From Alphaproteobacteria bacterium UBA3439 (GTDB taxonomy: Bacteria > Pseudomonadota > Alphaproteobacteria > Puniceispirillales > Puniceispirillaceae): a stretch of 12,415 nucleotides of DNA. Shown here piece by piece: positions 1 through 7,303 of the stretch. The notes under the pieces are model-generated. The model was not told the origin of the DNA. It saw only the letters and a program-made list of their open reading frames with translations, and did no database searches. The position numbers and the translations under genes were made by a program. The stretch spans positions 1-12,415 of the forward strand of contig DFSK01000164.1 in assembly GCA_002378605.1 (NCBI GenBank), in the 5' to 3' direction. The first letter of the stretch is position 1, and every line of letters starts with the position of its first letter.

Positions 1-408
1 GAATTGGCGGATAAGGCACAGCAATTGGGCCGTTATTGTCGGTATGATTCATCGCTATCGCCGCGTTTGTCGGAATTGGCGATCCTAACAACAGCGCGGA
101 TATGGGATGCGGCGTTTGAATGGCAGGCGCATGTACCGCATGCGCTGGCGGCGGGAATCGAACAAAGCGTTGTTGACGCGCTTGCAGCCGATATCGATCC
201 TGATTTTTCCAATGATGATGAACAGCTTATCTATGAATTTTCGCGCGAACTAAACCTGAAACGCGGCGTATCTGATGCTTTATATGCGCGTGCCATCACC
301 ATGCTTGGTGAGGAGGGAACCGTCGATCTTGTTGGGGTTTTGGGCTATTACGCGCTGATTTCAATGACCATCAAGGCGTTTGATGTTGATCCGATCACCG
401 CTAGCTAG
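1..408 (+). CDS. Carboxymuconolactone decarboxylase family protein, 5'-truncated by the window
   Basis: The frame is open from the first base, so the true start lies outside the window; a TTG at position 4 is in frame but there is no room to see a ribosome binding site. The visible 135 codons carry the hallmark of the alkylhydroperoxidase/carboxymuconolactone decarboxylase (AhpD-like) fold: a segment reading SELAILTTAR, followed by FEWQAHVPHAL with the E-x-x-x-H pattern, then a helical C-terminal half. There is no CxxC motif, so a peroxidase-type redox role like AhpD is unlikely; the E/H type is usually described as decarboxylase-like or of unknown substrate. The gene ends at TAG 406-408. The next gene, a transporter on the same strand, starts 118 bases later. 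The family is clear; the substrate cannot be told. Confidence 0.85.
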   Translation, partial: ELADKAQQLGRYCRYDSSLSPRLSELAILTTARIWDAAFEWQAHVPHALAAGIEQSVVDALAADIDPDFSNDDEQLIYEFSRELNLKRGVSDALYARAITMLGEEGTVDLVGVLGYYALISMTIKAFDVDPITAS

Positions 409-473
409 TGTTTTTATCGCATTGGTCTTGCTGGGTGATGTTTTTAGGGTAACCTGGCGGTGCTGCTCGCCCC

Positions 474-498
474 AGCGATAAGGCACAAAGCGATAGGC
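474..498 (+). repeat. Short direct repeat AGCGATA(A)GGC upstream of the EamA gene
   Basis: AGCGATAAGGC at 474-484 recurs as AGCGATAGGC at 489-498, one A shorter, a 15-base period. It lies in the 118-base gap before the transporter start. It could be a small duplication or a pair of protein-binding sites; no good promoter hexamers were found around it. Confidence 0.35.
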
Positions 499-526
499 CG
501 CAACTAGTAGTATAAGGATATTTTAT

Positions 527-1408
527 GTGACGCGGGCGATTTTGACGATTATAGCGGCGATTTTTTCATTCTCATTAATGGGCGTCGCTGTCCGCATATT
601 GACCGCCGATTATTCGATTTTCCAGATTTCCTTTACCCGTAATTTCTTTGGCTTTCTTCCGATTTTGCTGCTTCTTGCCTATAGCAAACAGATGGGGGCA
701 TTGAAAATGCCTTTTAACCGGCAAGAATGGTTGATCTGCGCATTGCGCGGCGGCAGCGTCAGTCTGGCGCAATTATGTTTGTTCATGGCCTATAGCAAAT
801 TGGAATTTGCCACGGTTGCCACCTTGGCTTTTTCGGGGCCGTTTTTCGTCACGGCTTTATCGGTTCCGCTGCTTGGGGCCGTGGTTGGGTTTTGGCGGTG
901 GTCGGCGGTGATTCTAGGGTTTTGCGGGGTCGTTATGATCATGCAGCCAGGTGCCAGCATCTTTTCGTTATTTTCGGTTTTGCCGGTTCTGGCCGCGCTT
1001 TGCTATGCGATCTCTAGTACGCTTGTGAAAATCTTTTCGGTCGATCGCTTGTCGGGCGTGATCCAGTTCCGCTCGCAAATTTTTGCCGCAGGGTTTTCCC
1101 TGCTGCTATGGCTTGGGTTTGGCGAGATGGTGCCGATTGCTTCGGCTTTTGATCTTGGCCTATTTCTTGCGCTTGGCTTGCTTGGTGGGGCGGGGGTTCT
1201 TGGGCTTGTCGTGGCCTACCGCATGTCCCAGCCAAGTCTGCTTGCCCCTTTTGAATATTTTGGCATTCCCTTTTCGATGTTTTTGGGATGGTGGTTTTTT
1301 GCCGAAGCTCCATTAGACCGTTTGTTTCCGGGCGTTTTGGCGATTATTGCCGGAGGTTTGCTTATCATCTGGCGTCAAGCGCGGATCAAGGCCGATTCAG
1401 CGCCCTAG
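527..1408 (+). CDS. EamA/DMT-superfamily inner-membrane transporter
   Basis: A 293-residue, very hydrophobic protein with about ten predicted membrane segments arranged as two halves (roughly residues 3-137 and 148-285), the usual length and two-repeat layout of the drug/metabolite transporter superfamily. Family-like landmarks are the N-terminal half's RNFFGFLPILLLL segment, AYSKLEFATVATLAFSGPFF, and a second half ending in GVLAIIAGGLLIIW. The substrate is unknown; EamA proteins move amino acids, nucleosides or other metabolites, mostly outward. The start is GTG at 527, eight bases after AAGGA (514-518). An ATG at 525-527 overlaps this GTG but is followed at once by TGA, giving a start-stop codon pair in front of the gene. 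The TAG stop overlaps the stop of the convergent rhodanese gene. Confidence 0.88.
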   Translation: MTRAILTIIAAIFSFSLMGVAVRILTADYSIFQISFTRNFFGFLPILLLLAYSKQMGALKMPFNRQEWLICALRGGSVSLAQLCLFMAYSKLEFATVATLAFSGPFFVTALSVPLLGAVVGFWRWSAVILGFCGVVMIMQPGASIFSLFSVLPVLAALCYAISSTLVKIFSVDRLSGVIQFRSQIFAAGFSLLLWLGFGEMVPIASAFDLGLFLALGLLGGAGVLGLVVAYRMSQPSLLAPFEYFGIPFSMFLGWWFFAEAPLDRLFPGVLAIIAGGLLIIWRQARIKADSAP

Positions 1409-2964
1409 TCCAATTTTGGCGATGTTGCCAATTCCTGGCACCATAAATCATGGATTGGGGCATCAATCTCGGTCGGCAGATCTTCTTCCCATGCCAGATA
1501 ATCGCGGGCATCTTGCAAAACACCGTGATGGCGGCCGGCAAATAGTGCCGATTCATCAACCGGTAAATCAAGCCCGCCCTTTGCTAGCATGGTTATGTCA
1601 AAATCAGCGTCATCCCAAAGGTAAAGACCTGCAATTTGCCACCCATGGCGAATCAGGCAATCGGCAATCATACGGCCCTGTTCAGACCGGTCGGCGATGA
1701 TGGCAATTGGTTTATCTGCCGGTGTTTGAGCCAAAATGGCACCAATATTCTGCCAATGGCTGTTGGCGATATGACCCGAAATGAAGGCTTTTGATGGCCT
1801 GAAATCATAGAGCGCAATTTTGTCTTTCTGCCAGATATCCAGCTGGGTCGCGGCAAAAGGCGTGACCGAACTGGCATTGTTGTTTGCATTGTTGCTGGCT
1901 ATATGACTGGTGACGGTATTTGCGATGGTTTTCGCAGTGGTAATGGGCGCCTCGAGATAGGCAATCGTTACGCTAAATCCCATGCAGCGCAGCCAAAAAG
2001 CGGCAAATGCAGCGCGGCTTCCCGATCCTTGGTCAAATAGGATGACAGGAACATGGTAGCGTGCAATCGACCGGTCGGTTTGCTGAATCAGATTGGTGCC
2101 GGAAATTTTGATGACCCCATGCGCCAGCGGCTGGCCCGTCGCGCCGTCATCCGACACATCGAATAATAGCTCGGTTTTATGGTCATCAACAAAGGCGCCA
2201 AGACCATCAGATGTTACCCGCGTCGCAGGGATTTGCCAGCGGCGCAAAAAACCGGCAACCGCGTCAGATGCTTCATGATCCGCAGCAAACAGGCGGTTCG
2301 CATCATGCTCGCGTTCATAGCCGTCAAGTTGCCAAGCCTGCGTGCCCCCGCGAAATACCGCAAACGGGCCATCATAGCCTGACGCCATCAGGGTAAAGGC
2401 ACCGATGATCGACCTTGTTCGCCCAGCGCAATGCAAAAGCGACATTTTGCCAGTGTCTTTCAATGCTTGAACATTGGCGAGCAAAAGGCTGTTTGGCAGG
2501 CTTTGCGACTTTGGCAGGGTGAAATCCTGATATTCGGCGGTTGGGCGCACATCGAATAGCTGCGCATCCTGATAATCGGCAAGATATTGCTTTGGGGTGA
2601 CTTCAGGAAGATCAATTTCATGCGCAACCACCTCGCCAAACGCTTTTGACCAGACATATTCGCCTTTCACAAAGCCGCGGCCCATCATGGCTGGTTTTCG
2701 GGTGTTGTGAATGGTTATATTGCTAAATCCAATAGCTTTTAACTGATGGATGGCCTCAGCGCTTGCCTTGTCCTGCCAGTCAAGAAAATGAATTGGAAAA
2801 TCAGGTTCTTGCAGAAGATATCCAAGCCGCGTTGAAAAAAGCGAAAGCGGTATATTGGTGCTGCCAAACCAGTGACCGGCGACATAGTCGCGCCGTTCGC
2901 GGCTGTCGATCAGGGCAAAGCTTGTTCCAGCGTCATATAGCGCGGCGAATAATCCGTAACTCAT
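1405..2964 (-). CDS. Four-domain rhodanese-like sulfurtransferase with one active cysteine
   Basis: A 519-residue soluble protein made of four rhodanese-like units. Unit 1 (about 1-110) has IDSRERRDYVAGH but Asp near residue 62 where the active loop should be. Unit 2 (about 120-218) has LFDVRPTAEY and the full loop H178-CAGRTRS with catalytic Cys179. Unit 3 (about 255-338) has LFDQGSGSR with Asp311 in the Cys position. Unit 4 (about 375-455) has YDFRPSKAFISGHI and ADRSEQGR with Asp425 in the Cys position. Only unit 2 should carry persulfide sulfur; the others are probably structural or bind a partner. An Asn-rich linker (about 357-365) joins units 3 and 4. I chose ATG 2964 because AGGA lies about 6 bases upstream; an in-frame GTG at 3018, touching the preceding stop, adds 18 residues but has no ribosome site. 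It is likely co-transcribed with the thiol dioxygenase before it. Confidence 0.85.
   Translation of the reverse strand: MSYGLFAALYDAGTSFALIDSRERRDYVAGHWFGSTNIPLSLFSTRLGYLLQEPDFPIHFLDWQDKASAEAIHQLKAIGFSNITIHNTRKPAMMGRGFVKGEYVWSKAFGEVVAHEIDLPEVTPKQYLADYQDAQLFDVRPTAEYQDFTLPKSQSLPNSLLLANVQALKDTGKMSLLHCAGRTRSIIGAFTLMASGYDGPFAVFRGGTQAWQLDGYEREHDANRLFAADHEASDAVAGFLRRWQIPATRVTSDGLGAFVDDHKTELLFDVSDDGATGQPLAHGVIKISGTNLIQQTDRSIARYHVPVILFDQGSGSRAAFAAFWLRCMGFSVTIAYLEAPITTAKTIANTVTSHIASNNANNNASSVTPFAATQLDIWQKDKIALYDFRPSKAFISGHIANSHWQNIGAILAQTPADKPIAIIADRSEQGRMIADCLIRHGWQIAGLYLWDDADFDITMLAKGGLDLPVDESALFAGRHHGVLQDARDYLAWEEDLPTEIDAPIHDLWCQELATSPKLD
1874..1897 (-). repeat. 12-base tandem repeat encoding an Asn-rich linker
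   Basis: GCATTGTTG occurs at 1874-1882 and again at 1886-1894, a 12-base period. On the minus strand it encodes the asparagine-rich stretch between rhodanese units 3 and 4. The repeat length is a multiple of three, so copy changes would keep the frame. Confidence 0.6.
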
Positions 2965-3017
2965 ATCATTTCCTAAAAGGCTTTGGGGCGGGTAAGATGC
3001 AAGGCTAGGGCCGAGCA

Positions 3018-3518
3018 CTAGGCTAGTTCATAGCGGAACCGTTTCACTTTGCTCATGTCAGTGCCTTCAATCCGGATCAGGCTGGTTGGCCCTTCGCGGG
3101 TTGGTGAATGGAGATCGCCTTCATTATAGACATGGGCAACCCCCGGGGTCAGGCGATAGGTGCGTGTTACCTGAACCTTGCCTGCTTTTGCGGCGCTGGC
3201 GTCCTCGATCTTGTCATAATCGCGCATTTCGGTTTCGCCGCGGGCTTGGGCATAAATCGCCCATGACGGCCCATGATCATGTGGTGGTGATGTTTTCGGG
3301 CTGTCATAATTATGCGCTAAAATGCAAAAGCCAAGCTCGGCATCTTGATAAAGCAAGTCGCGTTCACCTGTTGTAAGCGGAACCAGTGTCTCGACATTGG
3401 CCGGATCCGCCAGTAAATTTTGCAGCAGTTCGGCTATTTTTTCCCGCCCATCTGGGCCAGGTGTCTCGCTGAGAATCCGGTGACAATCTTGGGCTAGGTT
3501 TGACAGAATTTCACTCAT
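3018..3518 (-). CDS. Cupin-fold thiol dioxygenase (cysteine dioxygenase-like)
   Basis: A 166-residue single-domain protein of the cysteine dioxygenase/double-stranded beta-helix class. The cupin signature is P79-HDHGPSWAIYAQ, giving iron ligands His80 and His82; the third ligand is probably His137 in GDLHSP, with His129 as an alternative. The tail LIRIEGTDM fits the same family. Such enzymes use non-haem Fe(II) and O2 to turn a thiol (cysteine, 3-mercaptopropionate or similar) into its sulfinate in the cytoplasm; the substrate cannot be read from sequence alone. I chose ATG 3518 because GGAG lies 8 bases upstream; an in-frame ATG at 3536 adds six residues but sits directly after a T-tract with no ribosome site. 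The gene precedes the quadruple-rhodanese gene, suggesting a shared role in thiol or sulfane-sulfur handling. Confidence 0.83.
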   Translation of the reverse strand: MSEILSNLAQDCHRILSETPGPDGREKIAELLQNLLADPANVETLVPLTTGERDLLYQDAELGFCILAHNYDSPKTSPPHDHGPSWAIYAQARGETEMRDYDKIEDASAAKAGKVQVTRTYRLTPGVAHVYNEGDLHSPTREGPTSLIRIEGTDMSKVKRFRYELA

Positions 3519-3536
3519 AAAACAGGCTCCAGACAT

Positions 3537-3562
3537 AAAAACAATCTGCCCGAACAGGGCAG
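3537..3562 (-). terminator. Intrinsic terminator or leader attenuator
   Basis: Read on the minus strand, CTGCCC-TGTTC-GGGCAG is a perfect 6-bp stem with a 5-base loop (3562-3546), followed by ATTGTTTTT. This is a good rho-independent terminator shape for the EamA gene ending at 3660. It ends only 18 bases before the dioxygenase ATG, so it could also act as an attenuator in that gene's leader. Confidence 0.65.
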
Positions 3563-3563
3563 G

Positions 3564-3605
3564 GATGATCGATTATTATCTTACCGATGATCGCATGAAA
3601 TTCAA
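3564..3605 (-). promoter_or_regulatory. Candidate promoter with paired GATGATCG sites
   Basis: On the minus strand TTGAAT (3605-3600) and TAAGAT (3583-3578) are separated by 16 bases; each matches four of six consensus positions, so this is a modest candidate. The 8-mer GATGATCG occurs on the plus strand at 3586-3593, inside the spacer, and again at 3564-3571 near the expected transcript start, 22 bases apart. This could be an operator pair controlling the dioxygenase/rhodanese unit. Inference only. Confidence 0.3.
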
Positions 3606-3608
3606 AGG

Positions 3609-3627
3609 ATTTCAGGCCCATTGAAAT
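3609..3627. repeat. Inverted repeat ATTTCA-7-TGAAAT
   Basis: Perfect 6-bp arms (3609-3614 and 3622-3627) separated by 7 bases lie between the EamA stop at 3660 and the candidate promoter. It may be a regulator binding site or a weak hairpin in the transporter's 3' end. Arms this short can arise by chance. Confidence 0.35.
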
Positions 3628-3659
3628 GGCAAAGTACGAACCACTTCACCCTTTGGCGT

Positions 3660-4616
3660 TTACGTTGCTTGCCGCTTTTGTTCGCGCCATGCGGTCAATA
3701 TACCAGCAAAGGCAATTAGGCTCATGCCGAGAAGAGCTTGTTGCGGCGGCCATGATTCGAAAATAACCCGCCCCCAAAAAGCGGCAAATAAAAGATAGGT
3801 GAAATCAATTGGCGCAAGCCAACTGCTGTCAGCCGTCTGATAGGCGCGGGCAAGACAGATATTGCCTGATAGATTTAATACCGAACAGGCGATAGCAATG
3901 CCAAATACCAGCCAGGTCAATTCCGGCCAGCCAATAGCGACAAAGGGCATTGCCGCCGCGAGATCTGCAGCAACGGGGAATAGCGTCAAAATGACGACCC
4001 CAGCAAGGCCGGTCAGAAAAAACAAAACAGCAACTGCGATGGTAAGCGATAGGGGGTTTTCATGTCGGCACGAATGGCGAAGCGTCAGAATGTTGCAAGC
4101 ATAGAAAAAGCCTGCCGCAACGGGAAGAAGCTGGATTGGCGAGAAACGCGCATCAAAGGGATCAAGAATGAAAAGTGCTCCCACGGCGCCAATAACCAGC
4201 GCGGCAATGCGCCAAGGGCCGACTTTCTCGCCAAGAATTGGCCCGGCAAGAAGCGAGACAAAAAGCGGATAGGTATATAATCCTGCGGCCATCTGCGCGA
4301 CTGTCAGATAAGGTGCGCCAGAAAAAAAGCAAAACATGCAGATGCTGAGCATAACAGCGCGAAAATAGACAGGACGCCAATTTTGCGGCACAAGAAGGCC
4401 ATAGCCGCCGCTGATCATGGCAAGCATGACAATAAAAAGCGCATTGCCGACTGCCCGCAATGTCTGGAATTGCCAAAATGAGGTTTCAGGGGCAATCAGC
4501 TTGACCGTTGCATCCTGAAGCGCAAGCGTGAAAACCCCGAAAAGCAACAAACCCATCGCCAAAAACGGCCGGTCACCTGTTGGTGACTGAAAAAAAGGCA
4601 AATGTTGCTGTTTCAC
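3660..4616 (-). CDS. EamA/DMT-superfamily inner-membrane transporter, coupled to the dehydrogenase
   Basis: A 318-residue membrane protein with about ten hydrophobic segments in two halves, typical of EamA transporters. Recognisable parts are ALQDATVKLIAP and FWQFQTLRAVGNALF near the N-terminus, and the second-half segment FTYLLFAAFWGRVIFESWPP before the last helices. A short basic tail (REQKRQ) follows. The proposed start is GTG at 4616; the TAGG made by the upstream gene's stop codon lies about 7 bases before it and could serve as a weak ribosome site. Only 8 bases separate the two genes, so translation is probably coupled to the dehydrogenase. An in-frame ATG at residue 21 is an alternative, shorter start. 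The arrangement suggests the cargo is linked to methylated glycines, one-carbon or glycine metabolism; the direction of transport is unknown. Confidence 0.85.
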   Translation of the reverse strand: MKQQHLPFFQSPTGDRPFLAMGLLLFGVFTLALQDATVKLIAPETSFWQFQTLRAVGNALFIVMLAMISGGYGLLVPQNWRPVYFRAVMLSICMFCFFSGAPYLTVAQMAAGLYTYPLFVSLLAGPILGEKVGPWRIAALVIGAVGALFILDPFDARFSPIQLLPVAAGFFYACNILTLRHSCRHENPLSLTIAVAVLFFLTGLAGVVILTLFPVAADLAAAMPFVAIGWPELTWLVFGIAIACSVLNLSGNICLARAYQTADSSWLAPIDFTYLLFAAFWGRVIFESWPPQQALLGMSLIAFAGILTAWREQKRQAT

Positions 4617-4624
4617 GCCTTTGC

Positions 4625-7054
4625 CTAGCTTCGCATACGGCTTGCATTTGCGTCAAATAGCGGCTCATTTATCAAGCTTGCCTTCAGGCTTTGGCCTAAA
4701 AGTTCGACAGTCCAGCCATCATTGCGTCGGGCAAATTCCTTTGGCACCATCGCCAGCGCAACCGATGTTTTTGCTGCATGCGCAAATCCACCAGACGTAA
4801 CCCAGCCAACCACAGCCCCGTCAATTGATACAGGCTCATCACCAATGACGTCAGCGTCAATCGCGGTAACGGCAAGGCTGATGAGGCGTTTGCTGCCGCC
4901 ATTATCGCGCTCGGCTAATGCGGCTGTTTTGCCAATGAAATCAGCCGATTTATCATAGGCAATAAACCGGTCTAGCCCAACCTCAACAGGGCCATAAAGC
5001 GGACGATATTCACGCCCCCACGACCCGTAATTTTTTTCCAGTCGAAGCGCGTTTAGGGCGCGCGCGCCAAAGGGGCGGATATCAAAATCACTACCGGCCG
5101 CCATTAAATCATCATAAAGCCGGGCAAGGCTTGCCGGCTTCACCCAGATTTCATAGCCAAGATCGCCGGTATAGCTAACCCTACCGACAATTGCCGGTGT
5201 CATGCCGACATCCATTTCCCGAACCGCCATAAAGCGCATTGCGTCATGCGAAATATCGGTTCGGCTGCATTTTTGTAAAACCTCACGCGCCTTTGGCCCG
5301 GCAATTGTGAGGCCAACCAGATCAAGACCAAGGCTTTTGACCCGAACTGACCCATCATCGGGCAGATGCGATAGGAACCAGCGCATATGATAGCTTTCGG
5401 CAATGCCTGATCCAATAATCAAGAACCGCGTATCACCAAGTCGGGCAAGCGAGAAATCGCCAATAATTTTGCCATCATCCTTTAGCATTGGCGCCAAAGT
5501 CATGCGGCCAATTGGCGGCATCGTTGCGGCAAGAAGACGGTCAAGCCACGCCTCGGCACCGCTGCCGCTAACCTCATATTTGGCAAAGCCTGATATATCA
5601 CCAAGGCCAACCGCGCTTCTGACTGCATTCGCCTCAGTGCCAACATGGTCAAAATCGACCGATCGGCGCCATGAGAAAACATCGGCGGTTCCGTCTGGCG
5701 CGAACCATTGCGGCACCTCAAGCCCGAAAGCGGCGCCAAATTGCGCCCCAGCCTGTTTCTGCCGATCATAGATGCTGGTGGTCAATAAGGGGCGGGCGGC
5801 CTGTAATTCTTCATTCGGGTACCGAATGGAGAACCGCCGCGAATAATTCTCTCTGACACGGGCATTGGTATAGGCCATGCTGGCATAATCACCAAAACGC
5901 GAGATATCCATCGCCCAGACGTCAAATCCGGGATCACCATTCACAATCCAGTTTGCCAATGCCAAGCCGACACCGCCACCTTGACTAAAGCCAGCCATCA
6001 CCGCACACGCAGACCAGAAATTGGTCATGCCCTTTACCGGCCCAACAAGGGGGTTTCCATCTGGTGCAAAGGTGAAGGGCCCATTGATGATTTGTTTGAT
6101 GCCAGCATTTTCAAACGCCGGAAAATGGCGGAATCCAACTTCAAGCGACGGCGCAATACGATCAATATCAGGCTCCAGCAGCTGATGGCCGAAATCCCAC
6201 GGCGTTTCGGTTTCCGACCATGGTTTACAAGCGCGTTCATATGTACCCATCAACATACCGCCGCGCTCTTGGCGAAGATAGATTTCACCATCAAAATCAA
6301 CAGCATGTAAAACTTCGGCACCAGTGTTTTGATTGATTTCGGCAACCTCGGGCATATCTTCGGTCAACAGATACATATGTTCCATTGCCAATACCGGCAG
6401 TTCAAGCCCGACCATGCGGCCAACCTCACGCGCCCAAAGGCCAGCGGCATTCACCACATGTTCGGCGATGATTACGCCCTTGTTTGTTGTGACAACCCAT
6501 TGGCCATCGGCCCGCTGGCTGAGTGCCTCGACCTTGACATGGGTTTCAAAATGCGCGCCGTTTTTGCGCGCTGCCTTGGCATAGGCATGGGTAACGCCAT
6601 AGGGGTCGCAATGGCCCTCAATCGGATCATACATGGCGCCAACAAACTGCGATGGATCAATCAGCGGCATTAGCTCATGCGCCCGTTCAGGGGTGATGAT
6701 TTCCAGATCATCCATGCCAAGATATTTGCCCTTGGCATAGACTGATTTCAGCCAGTCAAACCGCTCATTGGTGGCGGCAAGCATGATTCCGCCAGTCATG
6801 TGAAGGCCAATATTCTGGCCGGATAATTCCTCGATTTCCTGATAGAGCTTGATGGTGTATTGCTGTAATTTTGCAACATTTGGATCGCCATTAATCGTAT
6901 GCATGCCGCCGGCGGCATGCCATGTCGAGCCTGACGTCAATTCTGATCGTTCAAGCATGATCGCGTCATGACACCCAAGTTTACTGAGATGGTATAAAAT
7001 CGAGGCGCCAACAACACCGCCTCCAATGACTACGACTTGTGCTTGGTTTTTCAT
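4625..7054 (-). CDS. FAD- and folate-dependent dimethylglycine/sarcosine dehydrogenase-like protein
   Basis: An 809-residue enzyme with the full layout of the dimethylglycine/sarcosine dehydrogenase family: an N-terminal FAD domain (about 6-367) with dinucleotide motif GGGVVGAS at 11-18, a central FAO_M-like segment (about 370-425), a GcvT-type aminomethyl/folate domain (about 428-695, with SYTGDLGYEIWV at 627-638 and RLEKNYGSWGRE) and a GcvT C-terminal barrel (about 720-800). SGSTWHAAGG contains His46, at the position that covalently binds FAD in characterised members. The expected reaction oxidatively removes an N-methyl group and transfers the one-carbon unit to tetrahydrofolate, passing electrons to a flavoprotein carrier or oxygen. 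I chose ATG 7054 because GAGG lies five bases upstream and the FAD motif begins right after; an in-frame ATG at 7177 would add 41 residues unlike the family. Dimethylglycine versus sarcosine cannot be settled here. Confidence 0.88.
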   Translation of the reverse strand: MKNQAQVVVIGGGVVGASILYHLSKLGCHDAIMLERSELTSGSTWHAAGGMHTINGDPNVAKLQQYTIKLYQEIEELSGQNIGLHMTGGIMLAATNERFDWLKSVYAKGKYLGMDDLEIITPERAHELMPLIDPSQFVGAMYDPIEGHCDPYGVTHAYAKAARKNGAHFETHVKVEALSQRADGQWVVTTNKGVIIAEHVVNAAGLWAREVGRMVGLELPVLAMEHMYLLTEDMPEVAEINQNTGAEVLHAVDFDGEIYLRQERGGMLMGTYERACKPWSETETPWDFGHQLLEPDIDRIAPSLEVGFRHFPAFENAGIKQIINGPFTFAPDGNPLVGPVKGMTNFWSACAVMAGFSQGGGVGLALANWIVNGDPGFDVWAMDISRFGDYASMAYTNARVRENYSRRFSIRYPNEELQAARPLLTTSIYDRQKQAGAQFGAAFGLEVPQWFAPDGTADVFSWRRSVDFDHVGTEANAVRSAVGLGDISGFAKYEVSGSGAEAWLDRLLAATMPPIGRMTLAPMLKDDGKIIGDFSLARLGDTRFLIIGSGIAESYHMRWFLSHLPDDGSVRVKSLGLDLVGLTIAGPKAREVLQKCSRTDISHDAMRFMAVREMDVGMTPAIVGRVSYTGDLGYEIWVKPASLARLYDDLMAAGSDFDIRPFGARALNALRLEKNYGSWGREYRPLYGPVEVGLDRFIAYDKSADFIGKTAALAERDNGGSKRLISLAVTAIDADVIGDEPVSIDGAVVGWVTSGGFAHAAKTSVALAMVPKEFARRNDGWTVELLGQSLKASLINEPLFDANASRMRS
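6901..6920. repeat. Perfect 20-bp palindrome over the FAD-attachment codons
   Basis: GCATGCCGCC is followed directly by its reverse complement GGCGGCATGC, with no spacer. It covers codons 46-51 of the dehydrogenase, encoding His-Ala-Ala-Gly-Gly-Met, including the FAD-linked histidine. The flanking bases (T at 6900, C at 6921) do not extend it. Confidence 0.9.
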
Positions 7055-7303
7055 CTTGGCCTCGTCTGGCGCGCAACTGGAATAATCTTGATAATAGCTA
7101 ACGCCGGTTCCCCCAAATGAAATGTTCAGAATACGGCCGAAAGATAGTTGATAGCGAACAGTCGGCACGAAAAGCATTTTTGGCCGGTTCTTTTCGATAT
7201 GGTCAAATCAAAGCCGCAATGCGACTTGAAGTTTGCCAATCCGTGCCGTTAATCTGATCACCGACCACGATGAATATTTGCTTATGTTTAAGAGGAGTTG
7301 GCA

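Noticed and set aside
431..478. Imperfect hairpin (CTGGCG against CGCCCCAG) with an alternative CTGGG arm before the EamA gene
   Set aside because: The stem needs a two-base bulge and has no T-tract or other riboswitch feature; too weak to call.
2965..3018. An 18-residue extension of the rhodanese protein from GTG 3018 overlapping the dioxygenase stop
   Set aside because: There is no ribosome site before the GTG, while ATG 2964 has AGGA six bases upstream.
7055..7177. A 41-residue N-terminal extension of the dehydrogenase from ATG 7177
   Set aside because: The added residues are not like the family, and ATG 7054 has GAGG at good spacing and starts right before the FAD motif.
7226..7254. Promoter-like TTGAAG-17-TTAATC before the 75-residue gene
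   Set aside because: The -10 element matches only two of six consensus positions.
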